Shown piece by piece: positions 33,201-44,055 of a stretch of 64,000 nucleotides of DNA; the first letter of the stretch is position 1; each line of letters starts with the position of its first letter. The DNA comes from Tetraselmis striata (taxonomy: Eukaryota > Chlorophyta > Chlorodendrophyceae > Chlorodendrales > Chlorodendraceae), in NCBI GenBank assembly GCA_006384855.1, contig VCJN01001097.1:80001-144000 (forward strand), given 5' to 3'. The notes beneath the pieces are model-generated. The model saw only the letters and a list, made by a program, of their open reading frames with translations, was not told where the DNA came from and searched no databases. The position numbers were made by a program, and so were the translations under genes.

Positions 33201-36200
33201 TATGACTACCGCGTAGGTGGCAAAACTTCAATCGGCTGTGCCAGACTATGGTTCGCCACCCTTCTAGCGTTTTTTCTGTTTGCACTCTATTCTGGTAGCA
33301 CTCTACTCTCGTCTTATTATTGATGAAATTCCATCGTGATAGACTGTTTAGACGCGATAGTATAGTATAACCCTTACCAAACGTGATATGCAATCCTCAC
33401 CAGCATAGTATGTATATGTATGTACATATATTATTTACTTATATTTTATATACATATGTATATACATACATGCATACAGCTGTGTATTCATACAGTTGTG
33501 TGTACATATAAGTATATATGAGCAAGTATAAGTATAAGTATAAAAGTATATATGCTTATACTTATATACATGCTTATATACATACTTATAAGTATGTATA
33601 CGCATAAGTATGTATGTTAGTATCAGTATAAGTATGTATGTTAGTATCAGTATAAGTATACTTTTACTTATATACATACTTATATACATACATGTAAGTA
33701 CATATATTTATACGGTATACACACATTGAGCTATATCGTATAAATAAGGATTACGAGTACTTAAGCGTAAAAGCATAACGAGTAATCATTGCCAGTATTA
33801 TTAACGCCATCTTGTCGTTGTCCCATCAGTCTGCATTCCCGCATCGCAATATAATGCACGTGAACTTGTGTTGAATAAATGTGCAGCACAAACTCAAAAA
33901 ATGTACTGTGTGCCATATGAAATCGATTCTAAATACGACTGAGATGTATCCGTCAGTTTTCTTTCAAATAATGCAAACTATCAACACTTTTTTATTCTAT
34001 TCTATTTCTATTCGCCAAATTTCCATCCTAATCGACTGTTTACTCTCACCTTGGCGGATGTTTTTACCCGCCATGTGTTTCTGACTCATGAAATCCCCCT
34101 ATCTCAGAGAGAGAACCCCCCCCCTCTCCCCCTCACCTCTAGCCTCTCACCTATGCGCACCGCCGACTCGCTCCGCGAGAGCTTGTCGAACTTCACTTGA
34201 CACGAGCTGATGTGTCACTTGTGCCGCCACTCTGCCAGGCGAAGTGATTGCGCTAGTGGGCCCCTCCGGTGGTGGAAAGTCCAGCATCGTGTAAGCCCCC
34301 CCCTCCCCCCCCCCCCCCCCCCTCGGTGCCTCGTCTTTAACTCCGCTTTCCTCCCCCAGTCCCCCACCTTCTGACACCGGAACGCTGGTGTGGCCATCGC
34401 CTGAACACTGCTGTCGCCCGGCACGCCCGCGCAGGAAGCTCATGCAGCGCTTCTACGTGCCAAACCGGGGGCAGGTGGGACGCCTGTGCTGCTGCCCAAC
34501 CCAACCAACCCAACCACGATGCCCCTCTGCCCCCCCTCCTCCCCATCCCATGCCCCCCCTCCCCCCCCCCCTCTCTCCCTGCTAATGAGACCAGTCGAGG
34601 CGGCTGCTGCATTGCGCCTTGATACTGATGCGGCAGCCCATGCCTCCTGCCTTGATGCTGGCGCCAGATCCTATACGATGGCATGGATGTGGGCGATTTC
34701 GATCCCGGCTGGCTGCGGCTCAAGGTACGCGAAGGCCTCACCCTCGCCCTCGCCCCTGCGCCGCAGCAACGACCCTGCGCGCTGCTGGCTCCAGCACGCC
34801 CCCGGGGCCCGGCCCTGCCCAGCGTCACGCGTGCTCGGTGTGCGCAGATGGCGATGGTGGGGCAGGAGCCGGTGCTGTACGCGCGCTCCATCTACGACAA
34901 CATCGTGTTTGGGCTGCCGGAGGGCTGCATCCCCAGCCAGGAGGTGCGGCATGCCGGATATCGTGGGGGGGGGCTGGCTGCCCTGCGGGATGGTCTGCTG
35001 CCGGGCCATCAACAGGGGGGGGGGGGGGGGGGGGGGGTGGGGGTTGACGGCTGGCTTGCCGTGCCGCTGCCCGCAGGAGGTGGAGAAGGCGGCCCAGCTG
35101 GCCAACGCGCACAGCTTCATCACCCAGCTGCCCGGGGGCTACCACACCAGCTGCGGAGAGAAGGGCGTGCAGCTGTCCGGGGGGCAGAAGCAGCGCATCG
35201 CCATCGCGCGCGCCCTGGTCCGCAAGTGCGCCCCCCCCCCCCCCCCCCCCTCCTCCTCCTCCTCCTCCCTCACGAGCAAGCTTGCCCTGTTTCACATGTT
35301 CTCCTCGATGGTGCTGCTCCGCCAGGAGTCACCCAGCTTCGTGCAGCAGCAAGTTCCGTCAACATTCACGTCAGCACATGTGGGCTACGAGCTGCGGCTG
35401 CGCTAGATATGTTTCCGTATGCGTAATCCCAGGCCAACGGGTCGTAAGCACCGGCCCATCACTGACGCAACATCCAACCCGATCCATCGTAAGCGTGCGA
35501 AGCAACGGAGGGTTCGTCTGCTGTCTGAGTGGCCTCCGGGACGATCCGTAGCATATGTGGCGGCACTGCGCGGAATCGGAATAATGGCGCTACCCCTATA
35601 TCCATGGATGGCACCTACGTGTCTGGCCGCCCGTTATTACCCATGGGACACCACCTCCCAGCAACATCACCGGCAACACCAATAGCAGCAGCAGGAGCGG
35701 GGGGAGCTGGCCGGCCGCCCCGCCGACCTTTGCTCCCGCGTCCGCCCCCTCACATGTGCCCCTCCCCCCCCCCCCCCTTCCCATGGCCGCCCTGTGTGCG
35801 GCGCTCTACGCAGGCCCAGCATCCTCCTCCTGGACGAGGCCACCAGCGCGTTGGATGCCGACTCGGAGTACATCGTCCAGGAGGCGCTGGACCGCGTGAT
35901 GAGGGGGCGCACCACCATCGTCATCGCGCACAGGCACCCTCCCCCCCCCCCCCCCCCCCCCCCCCTTCGGCATCAGTCCGCACGCAGCCGTCCGCTGCCG
36001 ACCCAGCCTGCACGCCACTAGCGCGTAGGTGGCGGTAGGTTTCAGACGGCGGTGCCTTTACAATTTGCCACCCTCCTAGCGTTGCGATCAACCGCTTGCA
36101 TTAAACCCAAGTACTCGAGTACAGGTGCTACCAGCACGATATACTATACGTGCGTTGCATTGTATTATTACTTATTAGTACTTAAGTAACAGCACGTAAA

Positions 36201-37804
36201 TAGGAATGCGTGCTGTTTTCCCTTGACCCTTGGCAGCTTGGCGACTTCCTGGTTACCTTGGGTCCTACTTGGTTCTTGGCTCCTGGCCTCCTGCTCGACC
36301 TTGGTTTCAGGCTTATGTCTCTCTTTTGCTGGCAACCTTTCACAGTTGCTCTTAGTTCTGTCTGTAGTGCGCATATGTTAAAGCACTGATGTACGCAAAC
36401 GTACATAGGAATCGTGACAGTAATCCCCCCCCCCCCCCCCCCTTCGGCATCGGTCCGCACGCAGCCGCCCGCTGCCGACCCAGCCTGCACGCCACTAGCG
36501 CGTAGGTGGCGGTTGATTTCAGACGGCGGTGCCTTTACAATTTGCCACCCTCCTAGCGTTGCGATCAGCCGCTTCCAATGAACCCAAAACTCGAGTACCG
36601 GTACTACCAGCAAAAATATATATATATATATATACGTGTGTTGCATTGTATTACTGCTTATCATTACTAAAGTGACCGCACGTATCTGGGAATGCGAGCT
36701 GTTTTCCCTTGACCCTTGGCAGCTTGGCGACTTCGTGGTTTCCTTGACTCTTCCTTGGTTCTTGGCTCCCTGGCCTCCTGCTTGACCCTTGGTTTCAGGC
36801 TTATGTCTTCCTTAGGCTGCTGGCAACCTTTTATAGTTGCTCTTAGTTCTGTTTATAGTGCGCATATTTTAAAGCACTGATGAACTAAAGAAAAAGCACA
36901 TATATAGGAATCGTGACAGTAATCGCATCGCCGTGCATCGGTCCGCATTCCTGTGATGCCATCTGTTTTGAGACAATTTACGTATACTTTTCCTGAATGA
37001 ATGGGCGATACACAATAAGACTATGTCCTTAGTGCTTTCCGAGATCACTTCGCACGACGGCTACGATGTTTCTGTCAGATTTCTTTCAAACAGGCAAATC
37101 ATCACCGCATTTTCTTTTCTACAGGTATTCCCTTTCTAATGGCCGCACTTGTAGTATCCTGCTGGACGGGTGAGTCTGAGCCGCAGTTTGGCCGGCGCTG
37201 CTGTTCAGGCTGAGCACCGTGCAAGACGCCAACCGCATCATCGTCGTGAAGAGTGGCGCGGTGGCGGAGTCGGGGACGCACCAGGAGCTGGTCGCTCGCG
37301 GCGGTGAGCCTGCCCGCTGGCGCAGGCTGATCCCTTGCCCTGGCGCATGCCGTGGCGGGGCGGTGGGGGGAGAGGAGGGGGGAGGAGGGGGGGGGGGGGG
37401 GGGGGGGGGGGGGTGGCGAGGTTTAAGACCATAAACCCTAAAACCCGTATCGCGGCTGATGACACACCTGCGGTGCAACACGTTTCCGCGGGCACAGCAA
37501 GGGATGTCCATGAGCATTGTAGGGTGTTAGGGTTTTAGATTTTCGGAGTTTTAGGGTTTTGGGTTTATTAGGGCATGTGACTATTTACATGGTGACAACT
37601 TCTACACATTTGGACAGGGATTTAACGCCTTTGTCCTCTTCCGGACTGGCATGACTCATGACTCCTTGCTGCCGCACATACTGAGACCGGCCGCCTGCCG
37701 CGCGCGGCGCGCGTACACCCGCAGGAGCGTACGCCAGCCTGGTGAGGCGCCAGATGTCCAAGGCCAGCGCGTCCTTCTCAAGCCTGTCCAACTGGAGCGC
37801 GTGA
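26669..37804 (+). CDS. TAP-like ABCB half transporter with extra N-terminal membrane domain
   Basis: ATP-driven exporter, probably of peptides or related solutes, functioning as a dimer. Tentative start at 26669 ([19 protein letters not shown]; splice phase to exon 2 not resolved). Before the core are hydrophobic exons [38 protein letters not shown] and [17 protein letters not shown], resembling a TMD0 as in TAPL. Core [76 protein letters not shown] (Walker A, about 34250-34290), [10 protein letters not shown] (Q-loop), [17 protein letters not shown] (signature, 35168-35222), [17 protein letters not shown] (35819-35866), IVIAHR (H-loop) and [20 protein letters not shown]. Last exon [19 protein letters not shown] 37802-37804. 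GC donors at about 27685, 31114 and 35933. Introns house a LINE copy, telomere-like motifs, microsatellites and a tandem duplication. All catalytic motifs are intact. Confidence 0.88.
30237..30270 (+). repeat. (CA)n microsatellite in ABCB intron
   Basis: ACACAC run of about 34 bp beside poly-C tracts at 30200-30220 and 30327-30345. The flanking CATCCTCCCGGCAGACACAG occurs twice (about 30270 and 30369), so the intron segment is duplicated. Confidence 0.85.
31880..32240 (+). mobile_element. 5'-truncated LINE tail inside ABCB intron
   Basis: Plus-orientation copy of the LINE at 2893-4690: it retains the last codons and stop (AATGGGCCGACGCC, then GGGTAGGGCGGACC) and the entire 3' UTR (CGGTGATCCACCAGTGTTGG to CTGCCCCCTAGGGG). 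It lies between exons [10 protein letters not shown] and [11 protein letters not shown]. More diverged from the 2.9-kb copy than the two 9-kb tails. Confidence 0.75.
32440..32760. repeat. AT-rich intron segment with telomere-like motifs
   Basis: T-rich DNA, then GGGTTTCACNGGGTT repeats, then CAACCCTAAAAACCCTAAAA at about 32683-32702. CCCTAAAA is the complement of the TTTTAGGG telomere unit known from Chlamydomonas. Confidence 0.55.
33405..33720. repeat. TATA/CATA microsatellite in ABCB intron
   Basis: About 300 bp of interleaved ATATACATA, TATAAGTATA and complementary runs, able to fold on itself, lying between the [10 protein letters not shown] exon and the Walker A exon. Confidence 0.85.
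35935..36935 (+). repeat. ~490-bp tandem duplication in ABCB intron
   Basis: Both copies start with a C tract, then CTTCGGCATC, GTCCGCACGCAGCC, CGCGTAGGTGGCGG, GCCACCCTCCTAGCG and TGACCCTTGGCAGCTTGGCG, and end ATAGGAATCGTGACAGTAATC (about 36410 and 36905). CGTAGGTGGC and GCCACCCTNCTAGCG also occur at about 33210-33265, so the unit derives from a dispersed repeat with inverted GGTGGC/GCCACC ends. Confidence 0.8.
37425..37570. repeat. Telomere-like motifs in inverted orientation
   Basis: ATAAACCCTAAAACCC at about 37429 and TGTTAGGGTTTTAG then GTTTTAGGGTTTTGGG at 37527-37565: degenerate TTTTAGGG-type units on opposite strands about 100 bp apart, in the last ABCB intron next to a poly-G tract. 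Confidence 0.6.
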
Positions 37805-37914
37805 ATAAGCTCGGCGCATGTCAAGCAGCCTCCAGGGCTTGTGGAAGGCGCGCACGTGGGGGCGGCTGACGAACTGCCCCGTTTCTCCCTACGGGGCGGG
37901 GATACGGGCTGCAC

Positions 37915-38045
37915 TCGACCCTCCCCCAAGAGGTGCTGCAGGGGGCAGTGCAGGTGCAGGTGCAAAGATCGGTCTTCCCAGGAATAGAGCTGGAATGTCA
38001 GCCGCAGAGTGATCTCTGCAGGGGCGCGACGTTCGCAGTGCGGAT
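37915..38045. repeat. Left arm of inverted repeat flanking the Nudix-like ORF
   Basis: Reverse complement shares GCGGCTGACATTC, GACCGATCTTTGCACCTGC and GCAGCACCTCTTGGGGGAG with 39335-39470, in the same order. Imperfect. Confidence 0.7.
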
Positions 38046-38217
38046 GTAACATTTTTTGCTCCACGAGGGGCGATGGTCCCTGCGTGTCACTCCGTAGTGG
38101 CGGGGCCAACAATCCGGACGCAGGCGCCATATGTTACATTGCTTTGCTGATTACCGGCACTGTAATCACTGTAATCCAGCTTGTCGCCACGAAGCGGCAC
38201 GGGCACTGCTAAGCGCG

Positions 38218-38928
38218 TCACCGTGGAGAGTTGCTGCGAGCTAGCCAGACATGTAAATAGCGGCGGGTGGCGACAATACTGTAATCATTGTTTCTTTCTC
38301 CCTCTGTCGTCTCTAGTTCCACGCCAGCCTTGCCTTTTGCGTGTGTGAGGGGCGAGGCTGCCGCACTGGTTTCGGAGCCTGGTTTAGACTTACGCCACAA
38401 GTCAGTCAATGGCGCAACGAGGTGAGAGATGGCCAGAGCGTGCGACCTCTCAGGCGTGCGCATCTCACCGGATATTTGTCTGGACGGGAACTTAGAAGCG
38501 TAGAGGAAGCACTTCATGCCATTGATGATCATAACGTCGAATAGCTCTATATCGTCCTCAGAAACAAACAGACCAGTTTCCTCACTGAGTTTCCGCACAG
38601 CCGTGCCGCGCACGGTAAGATCAGATGCTGTCGACTTTCCGACCGGTAAGAAGAGGGTCGAACTAGCATTTGGTGCAGTCGTTACGACCACTTGGCGTTC
38701 GACTGGGCGCTTAGGGTGCTTGGCTCTCCAAGCCTGCAACTTCCGAAGGGGAATGTCGTTTGACAGAGGCCGTTGGCTGGCTTCCGAGGCCACCCACCCG
38801 GGCAGGTCTGCCAAAACGCCCTCCCTCCCCCAATACGCGTGCTTGCGCTTGGTGACGTCAGCCGTGGTTTGAATGCTCGGATTCTTCGCGGCCAGCCGGC
38901 TCCGCCCCCTCACTTCGGCCTTGTCCAC
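38218..38928 (-). CDS. Nudix-like hypothetical protein
   Basis: Single uninterrupted 236-residue frame from 38928, unusual among the intron-rich neighbours. It contains GKSTASDLTVRGTAVRKLSEETGL (positions about 38578-38650 reversed), close to the Nudix box G-x5-E-x7-R-E-U-x-E-E-x-G-U but with D for the first E and K for the RE glutamate, preceded by STLFLPVG. The N-terminal part includes HAYWGREGVLADLPGWV. A Nudix fold is plausible; loss of one metal-binding glutamate makes hydrolase activity uncertain. It lies between inverted repeats, so it may be cargo of a mobile element. The function is unknown. Confidence 0.5.
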   Translation of the reverse strand: MDKAEVRGRSRLAAKNPSIQTTADVTKRKHAYWGREGVLADLPGWVASEASQRPLSNDIPLRKLQAWRAKHPKRPVERQVVVTTAPNASSTLFLPVGKSTASDLTVRGTAVRKLSEETGLFVSEDDIELFDVMIINGMKCFLYASKFPSRQISGEMRTPERSHALAISHLVAPLTDLWRKSKPGSETSAAASPLTHAKGKAGVELETTEGERNNDYSIVATRRYLHVWLARSNSPR

Positions 38929-39334
38929 CCTCTGAGCAGCAAACGGTCCTCCGCTGTCACCGAGTCGGTGAAGTACAAGGCGGAGCGCTCGAATCCGTCG
39001 TCGGTGGGCCCAAGTCGCTCCTTACCTGGCTGCCCTTCACTCCCCGCCATCGATGCACGGCAGCCGCCCACTTACCCCAATCCATAAATATATGACAAAG
39101 AATTATGGTTGTTTCTTATAATTATCAATGACGCGTGCTTCCCAGAGGCAGCCTCAAGGGGCGGGGTCGCGGCCTGGCTCCCGGTGCAGCATTAGCATCG
39201 GGTAGTCGTGCACAAGGAGGACATGTGCAGGCAACTGGGCCGCCGGATGTGCGCAGTGCATGGTACACGTGATGAAGGGGTTCAAGGCTGAGACGACGTC
39301 AGAACACCAGCCGGGAAGCAGACAGGCAGATGTC

Positions 39335-39470
39335 TGAAGTGCGGACGCTGCGTCCCTGCAGGGATCACGGGCGCTCAGTGCCGCTCCGCGGCGGCTGACA
39401 TTCTAGCTCCATGTATGGGACAACCGATCTTTGCACCTGCGAGAGCCATGCAGCACCTCTTGGGGGAGAA
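39335..39470. repeat. Right arm of inverted repeat flanking the Nudix-like ORF
   Basis: Inverted partner of 37915-38045; the arms are about 1.3 kb apart. Confidence 0.7.
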
Positions 39471-39699
39471 GAGGCGGGTGTCACTGCCCAAAATCAGCGA
39501 CCTGTGTGAGCAGCACGCCGAGTCGGGCATCCCCCCCCCCCCGGGGGGATGGGATCCCTCCGTGCTCGGCGAACTGAGGGGCCTTCCCTACACGCACCGG
39601 TGGATGGGCGCCTTGGGCTATGGGTCACAGTGCTGCAGGAGGGGCTTGGCCCACGAGGAATCACGTTGCCAGCTGCTAGGGAGGGGGGATTAGGGACTT

Positions 39700-39835
39700 C
39701 GCCTTCGTAGGACTGCACGCTACGCGCTTCAGCAAGTGGACCCTATACGGTTCGGGCCGGGCCGCAGCAGCTTGTTACTTGCAACAGATTGTTCAGCATG
39801 AAAAACTAAGCAGGAATAAAGTTGTAAGAAATTTC
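39700..39835. repeat. Dispersed repeat, copy 2
   Basis: Partner of 14485-14615 in the same orientation, ending in GTTGTAAGAAATTTCACATC before a C tract. Confidence 0.6.
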
Positions 39836-40739
39836 ACATCTCACATTTATCCCCCCCCCCCCCCCTTCTCCCTCTCCCCTTCTCTATGAGTATTCCAAAC
39901 GGCATATGAGCTCACGCGGCGCGCTTGATGGCTACATGGCAGATACATGTCGGCCTATGTGTGCTGTTGCGCTCCGGGTGCCGCCGCGTTCATCAGAACA
40001 GTGCGAGTATGAACCTGCCCTACCAATCGGGGGCAGATGTAGCCGAAACTACAGCGGATCCATGGCGAATGGTCCTATAGGGTTGCGTGCAAGCCCGGGT
40101 TGAGGCTCGTAACAACAAAAGGGTCTCATAGGTGCGCCGCCCCCCCCCCCCCCCTCCCTAGCTGCATGCCACCGCGTGTGTATGTATGGAGCACATGGCG
40201 CGGTTTGCGCAGGCGGCGCTCAACTCATTTGTAACCGAGCCCAGCCTCCGTGCTACCTAGAGTGATAAGCCAGGAGGTGGCAAGAAAAGCTGGATGGGGT
40301 TGGGCTGGCAGCATAGTGAGCCGGCAGCCTGAGGGAGGTCACACGGTCACCCTACCTGTGAGAATGCAGCCAAACGTGTGGCGGAAGCAAAACGAATGCT
40401 CAAAACGGTTGCCCGCAAGCCCAGTTTGAGGCTAATGGCGAGGGTTTCTATGGGTGCGGTGGCACACGTGTACCAATACAAGGCAATACTTTTAGCAGTA
40501 GGTGGATTTGTTACTGCCCTTTTTGTAATTCACACCAATACCAGGGAGAGAGGGTCTCTTTACAGCCACTGTGGGGCAGATATGCATTCAGGGACCATGT
40601 TGACTGAGCGGGTGATGGCGGGTCAAGCAGCGCGTTGGCTCAGTGGCGCTGCGACCCGTTGCCCGACCCCGGCTTGATGGGCGACAACCACTTCACCATG
40701 CTGCCCCGATACTGCTGCATTGACACAGAGGACTGACTT

Positions 40740-41375
40740 GCTGCCGGATGGACCATGCTGCCGCATCAATGTGTGTGTACCTGTGTGTTGGGCCGTTGCA
40801 TAAGCTCCAGTAGAGACAAACCTTACAGCACCCTGGCAGAAAGCCACAAAAAACAAAGCCGCAATCGCTCCTGGGGAAACTTTCACATCTTTCCTCCACA
40901 ATCTTTACAAATTGCTGCTCCATTTGAGTTTGTGTGGGTCGCCGGACACATCTTGAAACTACTTCAACATACTTCACCAACCATGCTGCCGCATCTCAGT
41001 GTGTGTGTGTGTGTGTTGGGCCGTTGCATAGGCTCCAGTAGAGACAAACCTCACGGCACCCTGGCAGAAAGCCACAAAAAACAAAGCCGCAATCGCTCCT
41101 GGGAAAAACTTTCACATCTTTCCTCCACAATCTTTACAAATTGCTGCTCCATTTGAGTTTGTGTGGGTCGCCGGACACATCTTGAAACTACTTCAACATA
41201 CTTCACCAACCATGCTGCCGCATCAATGTGTGTGTGTGTGTGTGTGTTGGGCCGTTGCATAGGCTCCAGTAGAGACAAACCTCACGGCACCCTGGCAGAA
41301 AGCCACAAAAAACAAAGCCGCAATCGCTCCTGGGAAAAACTTTCACATCTTTCCTCCACAATCTTGACAAATTGC
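40740..41375. repeat. ~230-bp tandem repeat, about 2.7 copies
   Basis: ATGCTGCCGCATC starts units at about 40758, 40983 and 41212. Each contains a (GT)n run of variable length, TTGGGCCGTTGCATANGCTC, AGCCACAAAAAACAAAGCCG and CTTTCACATCTTTCCTCCAC. The last copy is cut short after the last string. Confidence 0.9.
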
Positions 41376-41951
41376 TGCACAAGTTGTGATAACACACATA
41401 CAATTCAACTGATAAGAAAAGCCGTGCGCGCTTTACTTACGGGTGCCCGCGCACTTTGTAAATGAAACTGCCCTGCCCTGTTGGGCTCAAATCCAGACGA
41501 AATATTAACGATTAAGGACAAAAGTAAGAACACAACTTGCCGGCACCCTAATCCTGGGAAGTAATACTCGGGTTCTTAGCAGTGCGCGGGCACCCGTAGT
41601 AGCAGTCCTGCAGCAAACACCCCTCCCAGCGGGCAGCGCAGTCGGCCCCGTGGGTCCCTGAGACACCCAGCAGCGGGCCGGTGCGAAGCGGTCGGGTGAG
41701 CGCAATGACATGCAGGGTTGGTATGGGCACAGAGCAGGCATCCTGGGCGTGGCACCCTGGATGGCAGACGCGGCAGCCCGGGCATCCAATCCAGTATACG
41801 AGTCCCCGTCCTCCCCGAGCCAGGGAGGTGAGGGCACGAGGGTGGGAGGCTCGCAGCGGTAGCGACAGAGTGGTTACACCGCCGGCGGCCACGTCCTGCC
41901 GGTGGCCCCGGGGCGCCGTCCCTCCCGGCACGCTGCAGTGGCCAGTGGCGC

Positions 41952-43564
41952 TTAGCGCAGGCTGATGGAGGGCATCCTGGCCTTGTACAGGGACTTGTAC
42001 TCGGGCTTGCCGGGCCTGTAGCCCTGCGCGGGCAGGGGGAACTTGATCTTGGAGTCGTGGAACTGCTGCACGCCGCGCCGCTTGGTCTGCGCCGCGGGCA
42101 CCACCGCAGTCTTGATGATCTGCAGGTACGGCACGCGCGTGCGGTGGCGGGAGGCCATCTCCTGGTACATGTGCTCCACCGCGCTGTTGAGGGTCACGTC
42201 GCGGTACTCCTTGTACATGTTGTGCACGCCGGTGCGGGACTGGTAGCGCAGCCAGATGCCGTAGTTCTTGATGGTGGTGGGCTTCTTCTCAAAGATCTGC
42301 CGTGCAGCGAGGAGGCAACAGGGGGGGGAGGGGGGGGGGGGGGGGGGGGGGGTTCAGCAGCTGGGAGGAGCTTGCGCCTCGAGGACACAGATCACCAACC
42401 AGCGCCCAGCACCCATGAAAGCAGGGAAGGCCTGAAAGGTGTGTGCAGAATGGCATGTGGCTCGCATAGGCAATCTTGCCGTTATGTTCAGGTGAGCTTG
42501 GATGACGAGGCGATGGTGTGAAAGGAGGGGGGGAGGGGGGGAGGGGCTCTGCGGGCGCACCTCGTTGCAGGCGAGGATCTGACCGTTGGCCTTCTTCACC
42601 TTGTGCTGCTTGCGCAGGAAGTACCTGAATGGGGGCGGGTGGCAGAGGACAGCTTAGATGCAAGGAAGCATCAGTCGGGGGAGGGGCAAACAGCCACAGC
42701 TGGTAGGGGTGCGGGCTGGGGGGGGGGGGGGGGGGGGGGGGTCGCACCAGAACTTGGACTTGGCGCGCACGGCATCGGTGGCCCACAGCTTCATGCGGTA
42801 GGGGGTGGGGGTGGGGTGCTCCTCCGTGGGGAGATGGCGCCCCACCACCTGGTACTGGTGCCACTTGAAAGCTCCCTGCGGAACGAAGCAGCCCGGCTGT
42901 GAGTACCGTTGCCGGTGCGACTGGGGCGAGCATGCCCCCGGCCGCGAGCCCATCCCGGTCAGGCAGCCTGTCTAGAGCGCCCCAGAAGTCCAGGCAAGGC
43001 ACACCAGACCAATCCAGGGGCCTAGTCCCTACCACAACAAGCCACTGCCCTTCAAATTCGACCGTCAGTGGCTCCGGTGACTCCCCCACGGCCGCACCGA
43101 AAACTATTTCTGCCGCTGACTGAAGCTACTTTTATGTTCGATTTTTTTCGGGTGCGCCTACCCAGCAGTCTGACCTGGGCGAATCTACATGGCCCAGGCT
43201 GCCTCCTGAACGCCTGGCGCGGACAGAGGCGCCGCGTCTGGATCAGGGTGGTCGATAATTGGAGGCAAGCTAGGGGTAGCGGGGAGGGACTGGTTTTAGG
43301 CCGGGGGGGGGGGGGGGGGGGGGGGGGGGAGGGGGATGGAGATGGGGGGGTCGACGGGATGCGCGATCCCCCCGCACTCCGCTGCGTCCGCAAAGCCAGC
43401 AGCAGCAGCGTGACAGGAACAGTAATTCGAGTGCGGCGAATTCGTGTCGGACTTGATGGCGGGCGGTTGGGGGCACCCGCAGGTCGGCGGGGGGAGCAGT
43501 CCGCTGAGCGCTAGCCGCGCGCCGCCGGGGCGCCGCCGCCAGGTGATCTGTACTTTACGTCCAT
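41952..43564 (-). CDS. RPL18A: 60S ribosomal protein eL20 (L18a)
   Basis: Cytosolic large-subunit ribosomal protein. Exon reading from 42875: [38 protein letters not shown]; exon about 42562-42624: [20 protein letters not shown]; last exon 41952 to about 42297: [58 protein letters not shown]. All blocks match eL20 along its full length. The first coding exon is inferred as ATG GAC at 43559-43564 followed by GTAAAG, giving M-D-G-A-F-K in phase with the CCGCAG acceptor at 42876; this tiny first exon is the least certain part. Introns contain sense poly-C (42321-42353, 42719-42741, 43303-43329). Confidence 0.93.
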
Positions 43565-43926
43565 TCTGTTGCCCCCCGCCCGTCCCCCCCGCTCATCCCG
43601 CAGACACGCCGCCGCAAGCCCCCCGTTCCTCCAGCAGCCGCCGCCACATAGTAGATTTCTGAAGGTGGGGGGGCGCTGGGGGAGGTGGGCAAAGGCTTCA
43701 CCTCCTTCGGCATCTTGACGGACTGGCGCTGGCACTACCGACAGCGGGGTGGGGGGTGGAGCTGGGAAGGGAGAACGCTAGAGGTGGGCGCCGCCATATC
43801 AGACCGCCCGGGACGCCGCCGGGCGTCACTGCACGCCCGCCCCCGCCCGGCCCGCCCATGTGCGCGCGCGCTATGGCCCGCCCGCCGGCCCTTGTTTTTT
43901 CCGCCCCCGGGTTTTTTCTTGGCAAC

Positions 43927-44055
43927 ATGGCGGTGCGCATCATCAATCAATTTTTTGCTGACAATCAATTTGCTGAAGTTTGGTTGATGCGCACTGCTGT
44001 TGACGATGCTCTGAGAAGCTTCTTTGGAACCGAGGTACTGTATGAACCGCCATGA
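43927..44055 (+). CDS. Small hypothetical ORF or first exon
   Basis: MAVRIINQFFADNQFAEVWL begins a 42-codon frame with less GC-biased codons than its neighbours, ending TGA at 44053-44055. A GTACTG donor-like site after GGAACCGAG (about 44035) would make it a first exon, but no continuation was identified before the DUF3119 gene. It is oriented away from eL20, so it may share a bidirectional promoter. No family recognised. Confidence 0.3.
   Translation: MAVRIINQFFADNQFAEVWLMRTAVDDALRSFFGTEVLYEPP

Larger units (their letters stand above)
38929..41951. other. Repeat-rich intergenic region
   Basis: No conserved protein found. Contains the right inverted-repeat arm, the dispersed repeat at 39700-39835, C tracts at 39851-39864 and 40139-40154, the string TTTTTGTAATTCACACC shared with 4924, the 230-bp tandem array, and a GC-rich stretch 41560-41940 just past the eL20 stop, most of it probably that gene's 3' flank. 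Confidence 0.5.

Noticed and set aside
33435-33689. Tyr/Ile-rich minus ORF
   Set aside because: Translation of the AT microsatellite.
37585-38130. 181-codon minus-strand ORF
   Set aside because: Its central part is the shadow of the last ABCB exon and the rest is an inverted-repeat arm.
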